A stretch of DNA of 62,969 nucleotides, from assembly GCF_937859915.1 (NCBI RefSeq), contig NZ_CALMAW010000014.1, positions 1-62,969 of the forward strand. Direction: 5' to 3'. Of this stretch, positions 8,312 through 18,161 are shown one piece after another (the first letter of the stretch is position 1; each line of letters opens with the position of its first letter). The notes under the pieces were generated by a model, which was not told the origin of the DNA, made no database searches, and saw only the letters and a program-made list of their open reading frames with translations. A program made the translations under genes and the position numbers. Origin of the DNA: an uncultured Sphingomonas sp. (lineage in GTDB: Bacteria > Pseudomonadota > Alphaproteobacteria > Sphingomonadales > Sphingomonadaceae).

Positions 8312-8735
8312 GCGTCAGCGAAACGCCGCTGCTAGAAAATATTTGCACGGTGCCGCTGGACGGTCCTTGCCCTTAGCCAATATCCAGACCAGGCTCCTTC
8401 TCATGGCTGCTATATCAGTAGCGGCCATGGAGCGACGACCGACAGCGAAATCCCGCTAGCAGGCCCTCGGCCGCGTCGTTCCTGGCCGAGGGTCGGCTAG
8501 CGGCTACGTGCGGATACGCTCAGTGGCTCAAATAAAGGATCCTGCGGCACGTGCGTCAGCGCGCCCTGCCGTAGCGCCGGTCGAATCGGGTGATACCCAG
8601 ATCGACCTTCCGCTGTTCCCTGAAAACGAGGGAATATTCGTTCCGGGTCCCGGATCGGAGAAGAAGCGCTGCGCGCCTGTCAAAGGAGGCGTGGGGAAGG
8701 GCCCTGAGAACATCAGTTCTCGGGAGGAAAAATCC
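8312..8735. other. Non-coding stretch of the mobile island
   Basis: 424 bp between the methylase fragment and the small gene before the integrase. A long plus-strand frame crosses part of it but its well-supported start is downstream at 8736. The notable content is the inverted repeat at 8453-8503; nothing else is recognisable. Confidence 0.5.
8453..8503. repeat. 20-bp imperfect inverted repeat
   Basis: Left arm CCGCTAGCAGGCCCTCGGCC (8453-8472) and right arm GGCCGAGGGTCGGCTAGCGG (8484-8503) match at 18 of 20 positions with an 11-base loop. No T-tract follows, so it is not a typical terminator. It may be a protein-binding or recombination site of the island, or the hairpin of a leader for the downstream genes. 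Confidence 0.6.
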
Positions 8736-8927
8736 ATGCGCCATGCGCGCATCAACAGTCCTATCAGCGTCGTTACGATCAAGCGCGTCGTTGCAGCAGC
8801 CAAGAAGGCCGGCATGGTCATCGGCGAGCTCGAGGTTCGCGCCGACGGAACGATTCGGATTGTGGCACCCGCTTCGGCCGAGCGCCAGTCGGCCGACGTC
8901 TTCGCCGAATGGGCTAGCCGCCTGTGA
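8736..8927 (+). CDS. Small excisionase-position protein upstream of integrase
   Basis: 63 aa from the ATG at 8736, preceded by GGGAGG. MRHARINSPISVVTIKRVVA then AAKKAGMVIGELEVRADGTI resembles the short proteins that precede integrases in many alphaproteobacterial islands: a helix-turn-helix-like basic N-terminus followed by a beta strand. It may act as a recombination directionality factor, or merely be conserved in position. Its stop overlaps the integrase GTG (GTGA), so translation is coupled. Confidence 0.65.
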   Translation: MRHARINSPISVVTIKRVVAAAKKAGMVIGELEVRADGTIRIVAPASAERQSADVFAEWASRL

Positions 8928-10027
8928 TCGAGGGCGTTCATTTCGTGCGCAAGAGGCTCTCGGGTGGCAGCATCCGATGGTATGTTTATGCTTGGCGTGG
9001 TGGCCCGCGGATCATGTCGGCCGACGGTCGGAAGAAACCCAAACTCTCAGAAGCGGCCCTCACCTTGCTTTCGGAGGCCAAGGCGAAGCGGGCCAGCGCG
9101 CCTCCCCGCCATGCGGGCACACTCGGCGCCTTGGTCAACCAATGGCGCATCAGCCCAGAATGGGCACTCCTAAAACCCAATACGCGCGACACTTGGGGCT
9201 ACATGCTCAACGCGATCGATAGGAAGTGGAGCAAGGTTCCCTTGGCGGTCTTCGACGATACCCGGATGATCCAGAAGGTTGTCGGGTGGCGAGACAGCCG
9301 CAAGAATACCCCCCGGGCCGCGGACAACCGGATCACCGTTCTTCGCGCGCTTCTCAAATATGGTATCCAACTGGGACTGCTGCGCATCAACGTCGCGGCC
9401 GGTGTCGGAAAGCTCTACAAAAGCGGGCAGCGAGCGGAGATCATCTGGACCGAAGAGGATCTTGAGGCGGTTCGCAACGCCGCGGAGCCCGAGGACTGGC
9501 CGGTCTTGGATGCCATCGACTTTGCAGGCGTTACAGGGCTGAGACGCGAGGACCTTGCCAGGGTAACTTGGAAGAAGGTCCAAACTTTTGCGATCGTCAC
9601 CAAGGCTAGAAAGGAGAGCGGTGGCGAGCGGCAGATCGCGACGATACCTCGGATCCCCCAGCTTGATGCCATATTAGAAAAGCTGGCGGATCGCGCGCGC
9701 GCACCTGGCGTCCAAACGCTGTTAGTAACTGCTAAAGGCGTTCCCTGGCATCTCGCCACCCTCACGCGAGAGGTGAGCAAAATCGCGGCGAAAGCAGGGC
9801 TCATCCATATCCTCGACGAAGACACGGGCGAGGCGAAAAATAAGCACCTTCATGACATTCGCGGAACCTTCGTGACCCGTCTGATGACGACTACCGATCT
9901 GACCGACGAGGATATCGCCGACATCATGGGTTGGTCGTCCAGGCGCGTTGCACGGATTCGCAAAATCTACGTTAGCGATCATGTCCGGACTGTCGCGCTA
10001 GGGCAGCGCATCGCACGCGGCTTCTGA
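8924..10027 (+). CDS. Tyrosine recombinase / phage-type integrase
   Basis: 367 aa, GTG start overlapping the upstream small gene. An N-terminal SAM-like core-binding domain (~65-160) precedes the catalytic domain. The catalytic residues are visible: Arg 207 in TGLRRED, the HxxR pair His 310/Arg 313 in LHDIRGTF, Trp 337 in MGWSSR and the nucleophile Tyr 349 in IRKIYV. Such enzymes insert islands and prophages at tRNA genes; a tRNA-Gly starts 160 bases downstream. The enzyme looks intact although the neighbouring island genes are decayed. Confidence 0.92.
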   Translation: MIEGVHFVRKRLSGGSIRWYVYAWRGGPRIMSADGRKKPKLSEAALTLLSEAKAKRASAPPRHAGTLGALVNQWRISPEWALLKPNTRDTWGYMLNAIDRKWSKVPLAVFDDTRMIQKVVGWRDSRKNTPRAADNRITVLRALLKYGIQLGLLRINVAAGVGKLYKSGQRAEIIWTEEDLEAVRNAAEPEDWPVLDAIDFAGVTGLRREDLARVTWKKVQTFAIVTKARKESGGERQIATIPRIPQLDAILEKLADRARAPGVQTLLVTAKGVPWHLATLTREVSKIAAKAGLIHILDEDTGEAKNKHLHDIRGTFVTRLMTTTDLTDEDIADIMGWSSRRVARIRKIYVSDHVRTVALGQRIARGF

Positions 10028-10124
10028 TTGGTCATAATGCATCTTTGGCCTTCGAAACCGCCGAAGATCAGCGTTGACGGCGATGCTCCCGCCGTGGCAT
10101 TTCGCGATCGGCTCAGACGCGGTC

Positions 10125-10147
10125 TGTAAACCGGATTTGTAAACCGG
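10125..10147. repeat. Direct repeat TGTAAACCGG x2
   Basis: TGTAAACCGG occurs at 10125-10134 and again at 10138-10147 (13-base period), between the integrase stop and tRNA-Gly. Spaced short direct repeats next to an integrase are typical arm or directionality-factor binding sites; this role is inference. Confidence 0.45.
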
Positions 10148-10187
10148 TGGTTCGCTGAGGGCTAAAGCGGCGCTAAGTAGTTGATTC

Positions 10188-10261
10188 GCGGGTATAGCTC
10201 AATGGTAGAGCACTAGCCTTCCAAGCTTGTGACGAGGGTTCGATTCCCTCTATCCGCTCCA
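10188..10261 (+). tRNA. tRNA-Gly (TCC anticodon)
   Basis: A complete cloverleaf: acceptor GCGGGTA pairs with TATCCGC, the D arm has AGCTCAATGGTAGAGC, the anticodon loop is CTTCCAA (TCC, reading GGA/GGG), and the T arm is GAGGGTTCGATTCCCTC. The 3' CCA is encoded. It lies 160 bases after the integrase gene, which points to this tRNA as the integration target, although the integrase is on its 5' side. Confidence 0.97.
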
Positions 10262-10282
10262 GCACATGGGCGCAGCGTCGCC

Positions 10283-10801
10283 TCAGCGATCGGCCCGCAG
10301 CAGCCCCATCACCACCAGATCGATCCACGCGCCATCGATATAGACCGCTTGGCGAAGCCGTCCTTCCGGCTCGAACCCGAGCGCGCGATAAAGCGCGATC
10401 GCGCCGTCGTTGTCCGCGAACACGGTGAGCCAGAGGCGCGAAAGGTTGAGCTGGCGCCAGCAATAGTCGATCGTCAGCGCCAGCGCTTCGCGGCCATAGC
10501 CGAGGCGGCGGTTGGCTGGTTGGCCGATGCGGATCGCAAGCTCGGCGGAGCGATGGGCGGGCTCGATCCGGGATATCTGGATGTAGCCGACGATTTCGGG
10601 GCCAGTCTTTGCCCGGATCGCGAAAAAGACCCGCGACGGGTCGTTCGCCGCGTTCAGCCAGAAGGCTTCTTCCCGGTGCCAATTCGCCGGCCGATAGGTG
10701 CCGTTGCAGCGCGCTGCCTCGGCATCGTCCGACCAGGCGAACAGGGCAGGGACGTCGACCGGCAGGATCGGACCGATTGCGACCGATGGTCCTAGGATCA
10801 T
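10283..10801 (-). CDS. GNAT-family N-acetyltransferase
   Basis: About 172 aa from MILGPSVAIGP at 10801. It shows the GNAT/RimJ-like order: an N-terminal strand pair, EEAFWLNAA, a core strand ELAIRIGQPANRRLGYGREA carrying the acetyl-CoA pyrophosphate loop (variant of Q/RxxGxG/A), then NDGAIALYRALGFEPEGRLR, the classic motif near the CoA-binding helix. The C-terminus DGAWIDLVVMGLL matches RimJ/RimL-type proteins, which acetylate protein N-termini or small amines. Substrate unknown. It is divergent from the TetR gene and could be one of its targets. Confidence 0.85.
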   Translation of the reverse strand: MILGPSVAIGPILPVDVPALFAWSDDAEAARCNGTYRPANWHREEAFWLNAANDPSRVFFAIRAKTGPEIVGYIQISRIEPAHRSAELAIRIGQPANRRLGYGREALALTIDYCWRQLNLSRLWLTVFADNDGAIALYRALGFEPEGRLRQAVYIDGAWIDLVVMGLLRADR

Positions 10802-10971
10802 TTGCTTGGTTTCCGCACACAGGTGGTGCCGGCTTCTGCCCGTCATGCCGCTGTATCGGCGATGAACAATGTGCGCGACATCGCCCTATGCGCGCCGCGG
10901 TCGGTCGGCCGACGCAGGGGCCGAGCACAACCGCCGCCGTGCGGCATGGACGAATGGCGCGTGCATCACTA

Positions 10972-10983
10972 TATCGATCGGTA
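10972..10983. promoter_or_regulatory. Possible TetR operator
   Basis: TATCGATCGGTA just overlaps the ATG of the TetR gene and resembles the palindrome TACCG-AC-CGGTA found just after that gene at 11605. The repetition of the motif on either side of the regulator suggests an autoregulatory operator. Not verified. Confidence 0.4.
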
Positions 10984-11597
10984 TGGAAAGTGCCCTAGCC
11001 TGTCCTGCCCCGCGTGGCAGACCGCGTGAGTTCGACGTCGATGCAGCGCTGGCGTCGGCATTGCGCGTATTTTGGCTGCGCGGCTATGAGGGCGCGTCGC
11101 TCACCGAACTGACCGAGGCGATGGGGGTAACCCGGCCCAGCCTCTATGCCTGTTTCGGCAATAAGGAAGCGTTGTTCCGCAAAGCGCTTGACCTGTATGA
11201 GCGCGAAAAGCTCGCCTATATCGAGACCGCGCTGGAGGCGGACACGGTGCGCGGCGTCGCCGAGCGGCTGCTCCGCGGCGCGCTCAAGCAGCAGAGCAGC
11301 AGCTGCGACCCGAAGGGGTGTCTGGGCGTCACGTCCAGCCTTGCCTGCGGTCCGGAAGCCGAGTCGATCAAGGCCGAAGTGATCGCGCGTCGTGCGCCCG
11401 CACATGCGGCGCTGATCGCCCGATTCGAGCGGGGCAAGGCCGAGGGTGACCTTCCCGCGACGATCGAGCCCCACGCGCTTGCCAGCTATCTCTACGCGAT
11501 CATGCAGGGGCTCTCGGTGCAGGCCAGCACGGGCGCCAGCTGCGCCGAATTGGGCAGCCTCGTCGAGACGACGCTGGCGATCTGGCCCGGCCGCTGA
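10983..11597 (+). CDS. TetR/AcrR-family transcriptional regulator
   Basis: 204 aa from ATG 10983. The N-terminal DNA-binding helix-turn-helix is clear (GRPREFDVDAALASALRVFW, then YEGASLTELTEAMGVTRPSLYACFGNKEALFRKAL). The C-terminal ligand domain resembles YxaF/TetR_C regulators and contains Cys-rich QQSSSCDPKGCLGVTS, a segment shared by TetR proteins that sense electrophiles or aromatics; that sensing role is inference. No ribosome site precedes the ATG, which sits in a probable operator. Likely targets are itself, the divergent GNAT gene and perhaps the gene at 11713. Confidence 0.9.
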   Translation: MESALACPAPRGRPREFDVDAALASALRVFWLRGYEGASLTELTEAMGVTRPSLYACFGNKEALFRKALDLYEREKLAYIETALEADTVRGVAERLLRGALKQQSSSCDPKGCLGVTSSLACGPEAESIKAEVIARRAPAHAALIARFERGKAEGDLPATIEPHALASYLYAIMQGLSVQASTGASCAELGSLVETTLAIWPGR

Positions 11598-11604
11598 ATT
11601 AATC

Positions 11605-11616
11605 TACCGACCGGTA
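11605..11616. promoter_or_regulatory. Palindrome TACCG-AC-CGGTA, likely TetR operator
   Basis: An inverted repeat with 5-bp arms and 2-bp centre located 97 bases before the start of the 127-aa gene at 11713 and 7 bases after the TetR stop. It matches the TetR-start site at 10972 in 10 of 12 positions. Confidence 0.45.
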
Positions 11617-11712
11617 TGAATATCGGTTGACCAATCCCGGATCGCTCCTTTATATACTGCCCGGTAGGGAATAGGGCGGCGTCGTGATGGCGCCCAGGAT
11701 TGGGAGCCGGAC

Positions 11713-12096
11713 ATGGCTTATCTCGATGTACGCGAAGTGGCCGAAGCGGCGTCCTATGCGACGGTGGCGGTCGAACCGGTCGGCTTCACCCGCCGCGAGT
11801 GGCAGGTGATCGTACTGGCCCAGCGCGATGGCCTGTCGAGTCTGCGCGAGCCCGATCGGATGGCGCGGCTGATGGCGCGGCTGTTCGGGGCCGGTGCCAA
11901 CCCGCGGCTTGCCGATCCCCGTCTCGAGGCGTTGCGCCGTCTCGCGGTCCATGCCTGGCAGGACAGTTTCGCGGTGCCGGTGTCGGCGATCAAGGCGGTG
12001 AAGGCGCAGGGCTTCACCGGCGATCAGGTCGAATTGCTTCTCGCCAGCGTTGCCAATGGCCGCCCGGCTTCGACGCGCCGGCTGGCGCTCGCTTAA
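11713..12096 (+). CDS. Hypothetical protein (127 aa)
   Basis: A soluble, helix-rich protein with GGGAG before the ATG. It begins MAYLDVREVAEAASYATVAV and contains RREWQVIVLAQRDGLSSLRE, so it is mostly amphipathic helices with no signal peptide or membrane span. It looks like a lineage-specific sphingomonad protein; I do not recognise a family. The upstream palindrome at 11605 may place it under the TetR regulator. Its 3' end overlaps the convergent GAF gene by four bases. Confidence 0.65.
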   Translation: MAYLDVREVAEAASYATVAVEPVGFTRREWQVIVLAQRDGLSSLREPDRMARLMARLFGAGANPRLADPRLEALRRLAVHAWQDSFAVPVSAIKAVKAQGFTGDQVELLLASVANGRPASTRRLALA

Positions 12097-12599
12097 CGAA
12101 GTGCGGCAGCGCGGGCGAGGGCGCGGCGCGCGAGCTCGGCCATCGCGTTGAGCTGCGCGGGGCTCGGCGGCTCGCCGCGGGCCCTGTCGAGCACGCAGAG
12201 CGCGCCCAGCGGCTGGCCATCGTCCGCGATGAGCGGCATGCCCATATAGAAGCGGATGTGCGGACCGGCGAGCACCAGCGGATTGCCGGCGAAACGACCG
12301 TCGTTGGTGGCGTCGGCGATACACATCGCGCCGCTGGCGTCGACCATCGCGTGCGCGCAGAAGGATGCGGCGCGCGCGGTCTCGCTGGCGCCAATCCCCT
12401 GCTCGACGGGAAACCATTGGCGGTCGTGGTCGACGATCGAGATCGCCGCCATCGGCATGCCGAATAGCTCGGCGGCTTCGCGCACGATCGCCGCAAGCGC
12501 GGGGTCGCCGGCCGCGCCCATAAATCCCGATGTATCGACCGCGCGTTGGCGCGCCAGCTCGTCGGCGGGACGCCGGGCCGGAGAATAATAGTCGGTCAT
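12093..12599 (-). CDS. GAF-domain sensor protein
   Basis: 168 aa, MTDYYSPARRPADELARQRA start. Almost the entire protein is one GAF domain: LFGMPMAAISIVDHDRQWF, SFCAHAMV, CIADATNDGRF, IRFYMGMPLIADDGQPLGALCVLD, the pattern of GAF domains paired with GGDEF proteins. Its ATG overlaps the stop of the diguanylate cyclase (ATGA), so translation is coupled. GAF domains bind small molecules or interact with signalling enzymes; here it probably modulates or reports on the cyclase, an inference from coupling. Confidence 0.85.
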   Translation of the reverse strand: MTDYYSPARRPADELARQRAVDTSGFMGAAGDPALAAIVREAAELFGMPMAAISIVDHDRQWFPVEQGIGASETARAASFCAHAMVDASGAMCIADATNDGRFAGNPLVLAGPHIRFYMGMPLIADDGQPLGALCVLDRARGEPPSPAQLNAMAELARRALARAAALR

Positions 12600-13567
12600 G
12601 CTGCCTGTTCCGCCAGAAAGCTTGAGACCGCCCGGCGGGGCCGCATGCGCGAGACCTGCTGCAGATCGTCGCGCGCGATCCGGATCGAATCCTTCCCCGC
12701 GCGTTTGACTTCGTACATCAGGCCATCCGCGGCATCGATCAGCATATCGACATGCGCGACGCGCGTACCCTCGACGATCAGTGCCCCGACGCTGCAGGTG
12801 ACCCCCTGGCCGTCGGCGCGGAGAATGTCGGACAGCCGCGCATGCAGCCGCTCGGCTGCGACGTCGCCTTGCGCGCAATCGGCAACGGTAAGCAACGCCA
12901 TGAACTCGTCACCCCCCACGCGCGCGAACAGATCGCTGCCGCGGATCGCCTCACCCGCCGCATCGGCGAAGCGGCACAGCAGTGCATCGCCCGCGGCATG
13001 GCCCATATTGTCGTTGATCGCCTTGAAACCGTCGAGATCGACATAGGCGACGACCAGCGCTTCGTCGCGCTGCCGTGCGAGCGTGACCAGCGTCTGCATA
13101 CGGTTGGCAAAGGTCGCCTTGTTGAGCGCGCCGGTCAGCCCGTCGGTCGAAGCCCGCCAGCGTGCCTGGTCGAGCGCGCAGCGCAGCCCGCCCGCCAGCG
13201 CGACCAGCATCCCGGTCGACAGCAGCCGGCCGCAGGTGTTCCAGATCATCGCGACGTCGGAGATGCCAAGTCCGCGCATCGGGAACGCCGAGTGGAAGCC
13301 GTTGATCCATCCGGCGAGAAGCACCGAGCCGAAGCCGAAGATCATGCCGATGCGCTCGCCAAGACACCAAGCGGCGAAACAGGCGATCATCAGATAGGCG
13401 GTCCCCAAGCTGATCTCGAGCCCGGTCAGATAGTCCGCGGCGGCGACCGCGGTCAGCGACCCGACCGTCAGTAGCCAGGCGAGGCCGCGTGGAAGCCGCG
13501 TTGCGGCGTCGGCAAGCGTCGCCAGCAGGGTCGACAATCGTGATGCTGCAGGGGGCCTCGACGGCAA
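12596..13567 (-). CDS. Membrane-bound diguanylate cyclase (GGDEF)
   Basis: 323 aa. Residues ~25-130 form about four or five membrane helices (AWLLTVGSLTAVAAADYLTG, SLGTAYLMIACFAAWCLG, GMIFGFGSVLLAGWI, LLSTGMLVALAGG), similar to MASE-type sensors. The C-terminal GGDEF domain starts at STDGLTGALNK and has RVGGDEFMAL near residue 215, consistent with active c-di-GMP synthesis. It is the first gene of a two-gene unit with the GAF protein. A CtrA-like box lies 41-55 bases upstream. Confidence 0.92.
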   Translation of the reverse strand: MPSRPPAASRLSTLLATLADAATRLPRGLAWLLTVGSLTAVAAADYLTGLEISLGTAYLMIACFAAWCLGERIGMIFGFGSVLLAGWINGFHSAFPMRGLGISDVAMIWNTCGRLLSTGMLVALAGGLRCALDQARWRASTDGLTGALNKATFANRMQTLVTLARQRDEALVVAYVDLDGFKAINDNMGHAAGDALLCRFADAAGEAIRGSDLFARVGGDEFMALLTVADCAQGDVAAERLHARLSDILRADGQGVTCSVGALIVEGTRVAHVDMLIDAADGLMYEVKRAGKDSIRIARDDLQQVSRMRPRRAVSSFLAEQAA

Positions 13568-13958
13568 GCGCGTTCTCCAATGACAGAAGTGCGCTATCGA
13601 TTAGGCGTTAACGCCGCGTTTAGATTGCACGCATGTTCCACGCGATGCGCCCGATGTCGAACAAGGTCGCAGAATTGGCCGCTTTGCCGGTGTGCGATCT
13701 ACGCCGTGCCGGCGATTTTTGAGAGGGCACGCCGCTCAGCGTCGTGCAGAGGACATATAAGCGCCGAATGCCGATGTTCACGAGAGGCCGGCTGGCGATG
13801 TCTTAAATCCGTGTGTACCGGTCAATGCCGATACCGCCCGACCAGACACCAGGTGCCAGCGCCGCCTCGCAAACCGCGGCGAAGCTGGTACCCGGGTCGC
13901 GGTCGCCTTGCCCGTCGCTGCCTTCGTGAAGAAGGAGCGAACGAACCCGGCGAAACGA
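13568..13958. other. 391-bp intergenic region without a gene
   Basis: Lies between the start of the diguanylate cyclase gene and the end of the HU gene, both on the minus strand. It holds the CtrA-like motif at 13608-13622. No convincing coding frame, terminator with T-tract or repeat was seen. Confidence 0.5.
13608..13622. promoter_or_regulatory. CtrA-like box TTAA-N7-TTTA
   Basis: TTAACGCCGCGTTTA fits the CtrA consensus TTAA-N7-TTAA with one mismatch, 41-55 bases upstream of the diguanylate cyclase start. A very similar box (TTAACCGCGCGTTTA on the opposite strand) occurs at 19606. CtrA control of c-di-GMP genes is common in alphaproteobacteria. Confidence 0.35.
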
Positions 13959-14234
13959 TCAGCCGTTGAGCTTGTCCTTCACCGCCTTGGCGGGCGCAAA
14001 GCCGAGCTTCTTCGATGCTGCGATGGTCATCGCGGCGCCGGTCGCAGGGTTGCGGCCTTCACGGGCGGGGCTGTCCTTGACCTTGAACTTGCCGAAGCCG
14101 CTGATCGACACTTCGGTGCCGCTGGCAGCGGCATCGGTGATCGCGGCGAACACGGCGTCGACGACCTTGCGGGCATCGGCTTTGGACAGGTCGTGGCCGG
14201 CAGCGATCTGCTCGGCGAGCTCGGAATTGTTCAT
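13959..14234 (-). CDS. DNA-binding protein HU family
   Basis: 91 aa from the ATG at 14234, chosen for the strong GGAGGAG upstream. Full-length HU: MNNSELAEQIAAGHDLSKAD, dimerisation helices, GTEVSISGFGKFKVKDSPAR, the DNA-embracing beta arm with GRNPATGAAMTI, and KKLGFAPAKAVKDKLNG. A histone-like nucleoid protein that bends DNA and acts as a homodimer. Standing alone, presumably under its own promoter in the segment to 14300. Confidence 0.95.
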   Translation of the reverse strand: MNNSELAEQIAAGHDLSKADARKVVDAVFAAITDAAASGTEVSISGFGKFKVKDSPAREGRNPATGAAMTIAASKKLGFAPAKAVKDKLNG

Positions 14235-14319
14235 GGAAATCTTCTCCTCCTTGACGGAAGCAGTGCCATAGCCCCTCAAATTGGCGAACGTCCAGCGTTT
14301 GCGCGCCTTTTTGCGGGGT

Positions 14320-15297
14320 TCAGGGCAGCAGGATGGTCGAACCGGTGGTTTCGCGGGCCTCCATCGCGCGTTGCGCCTCTGCCGCTTGGCGAAGCGGAAA
14401 ACGCCGTCCGATCCGTATGTTGACGGCGCCTGCTGCAATCCGATCGAAAAGACTGGCGGCAAGTTGACGACGTTCGGCGGGTGTCCGGGTGTAATCTGCC
14501 ATCGTCGGCCGCGTAACGAAGATCGATCCGGCGCGCATCAAGGCCAGCATCTCGACCGGCGGTACGGCGCCGCTCGCATTGCCGTAGCTCGCGATCAGGC
14601 CGCGCCGCGCCACCGATCCGAGCGATGCCGCCCAGCTCGCCTTGCCGACGCCGTCGAACACGGTGGCGACACCGGCGCCGTCGGTCAGCCGCCGGACCTC
14701 GTCGGCGAGCTGGTCCATCGGGCAGGACAGCGCATGCGCCGCACCCAGCGTCCCGGCATGCGCGGCCTTGTCCGCGGATCCGGCGTGCGCGATCACGGTC
14801 GCCCCCATCGCCGACAGCCATTGCACGAGGATCGAGCCGACGCCGCCCGCCGCGGCATGGACGAGCACGGCCTGACCCGCCTCGACCTTCGCGCATGGCC
14901 CGATCAGATAGGCGGCGGTGCCACCTTTCAGCATCGCGCCTGCGGCGGCCTCGTCCGAAATGGCATCGGGCAATGGCACCAGCAGGGCGGCGTCGAGCGT
15001 GCGCACCGTGGCATAGGCGCCGGGCGGGCCGCCCGCATAGGCGACGCGATCACCGACCGCGATGCCCTCCACGCCGTCGCCGATCGCCTCGACGATACCC
15101 GCCGCCTCGCTGCCCATCCCGGAGGGAAGCTCGATCGGATACAGGCCGGAACGCTGATAGGTGTCGATGAAGTTGAGCCCGACGGCGGTCTGGCGCACGC
15201 GCGCCTCGCCGATGCCTGGCTCGGTCGGCGTGATGGTCTCGTGCTCGATGGTCTCCGGGCCACCGGTGCGGCGGATGAGCATGCGGTAATCGGCCAT
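14320..15297 (-). CDS. Quinone oxidoreductase, zinc-free MDR superfamily
   Basis: 325 aa from MADYRMLIRRTGGPE. The N-terminal GroES-like domain has GLNFIDTYQRSGLYP and GMGSEAAGIVEAIGDGV, typical of QOR (NADPH:quinone reductase, one-electron reduction). The Rossmann domain contains VHAAAGGVGSILVQW, with a Gly-rich loop preferring NADPH, and YGNASGAVPPVEMLAL. Zinc ligands of alcohol dehydrogenases are absent, as expected. It starts 20 bases after the stop of the GreA/GreB-family gene, so the two form a likely transcript. Confidence 0.92.
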   Translation of the reverse strand: MADYRMLIRRTGGPETIEHETITPTEPGIGEARVRQTAVGLNFIDTYQRSGLYPIELPSGMGSEAAGIVEAIGDGVEGIAVGDRVAYAGGPPGAYATVRTLDAALLVPLPDAISDEAAAGAMLKGGTAAYLIGPCAKVEAGQAVLVHAAAGGVGSILVQWLSAMGATVIAHAGSADKAAHAGTLGAAHALSCPMDQLADEVRRLTDGAGVATVFDGVGKASWAASLGSVARRGLIASYGNASGAVPPVEMLALMRAGSIFVTRPTMADYTRTPAERRQLAASLFDRIAAGAVNIRIGRRFPLRQAAEAQRAMEARETTGSTILLP

Positions 15298-15317
15298 GAC
15301 AGGTCTCCGGAGAAGAA

Positions 15318-15785
15318 TCAGGCGGGGATGGGAGCGCTCGAGACGATCGTGATCGCGTCGGGCTTGCCACCGAAGTCGAGCCGCTCGCCGGCGTAGCCGC
15401 CGATCAGCAGGCGCGCGAGCGGCGCCGAGAAGGCGATGCGACCGGCGGCGGGCTCGGCCTCGTCGTCGCCGACGATGTCGATCGTCCGCGTCTCGCCGTG
15501 AAGCGTGAACACCACGCGCGACCCGAAGGCGACTTCGCCGGCAGCCGGCGGCGGCGTCGGCTGCGCGGTCGCGAGGCGGGTGCGCCAATAGCGCAGCGTG
15601 CGCAGATGCTCGGCCCGCGGCGCCTCGGCCATCGTGTCGGTCGCGGCGGCCTCCAGTTCGGCGACCTTCGCCGCGATCGCGGCGAGCCCGCGCGTGGTCA
15701 CCAGATTGGGGCCGGCGGGAATCGGCAGCTCGAATTTGGGCTCTTTATGCTCTTCGTCGCTGTCGCGACGGAACGCTACGCTCAC
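15318..15785 (-). CDS. GreA/GreB-family transcription elongation factor
   Basis: 155 aa. A short helical hairpin (~30-75, LAAIAAKVAELEAAA ... LRTLRYWRTRLATAQ) precedes a C-terminal FKBP-like domain (VAFGSRVVFTLHGETRTIDI, ISFSAPLARLLIG-like, ...DFGGKPDAITIVSS). Gre factors enter the RNA polymerase secondary channel and stimulate transcript cleavage in backtracked complexes. The coiled-coil is shorter than in canonical GreA, so it may be a paralogue with a different role. It is followed by the quinone oxidoreductase gene. Confidence 0.85.
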   Translation of the reverse strand: MSVAFRRDSDEEHKEPKFELPIPAGPNLVTTRGLAAIAAKVAELEAAATDTMAEAPRAEHLRTLRYWRTRLATAQPTPPPAAGEVAFGSRVVFTLHGETRTIDIVGDDEAEPAAGRIAFSAPLARLLIGGYAGERLDFGGKPDAITIVSSAPIPA

Positions 15786-15990
15786 GTCATTCTCCTATCG
15801 GTGCGGACGCAACCGGGCAGCGTCGCGATCGTTCCGCCCGCCTTCCAGCATCGATCCGAACCGCTGCGAAGCGAGCAACGAGAGGGTCGCGCGATCCTTG
15901 CTCCTGCGGCTATCATGGCATCCTTCTCCGCCTGTCGCGTCGTGGAGCATAACCCGCTAGAGGCGTTGGCGGAACAGCCGGGAGTGGCGG

Positions 15991-18048
<2,058 letters not shown>

Positions 18049-18059
18049 GTACCAAGCCC

Positions 18060-18149
18060 GTCATTCCCGCAAAGGCGCGAATCCATCAACGCGGCGCTCG
18101 ATGGTCAGGCGCCGCGTCAATGGATCCCGGACCAGGTCCGGGATGACGA
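18060..18149. repeat. Dispersed palindromic repeat, family B copy 1
   Basis: Begins GTCATTCCCGC and ends GGACCAGGTCCGGGATGACGA; the outer ends are complementary and it contains an internal inverted GCGGCGC...GCGCCGC segment. A related element with TGGATCCCGG and GTCCGGGATGACGA lies at 57691. It sits between convergent genes. Confidence 0.6.
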
Positions 18150-18161
18150 AGAAGACGCGCC

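Noticed and set aside
15811..15835. GGAAC-N16-GGTT on the minus strand upstream of the GreA/GreB-family gene
   Set aside because: The -10 deviates (GGTT) and the leader would be about 15 bases; too weak to call an EcfG promoter.
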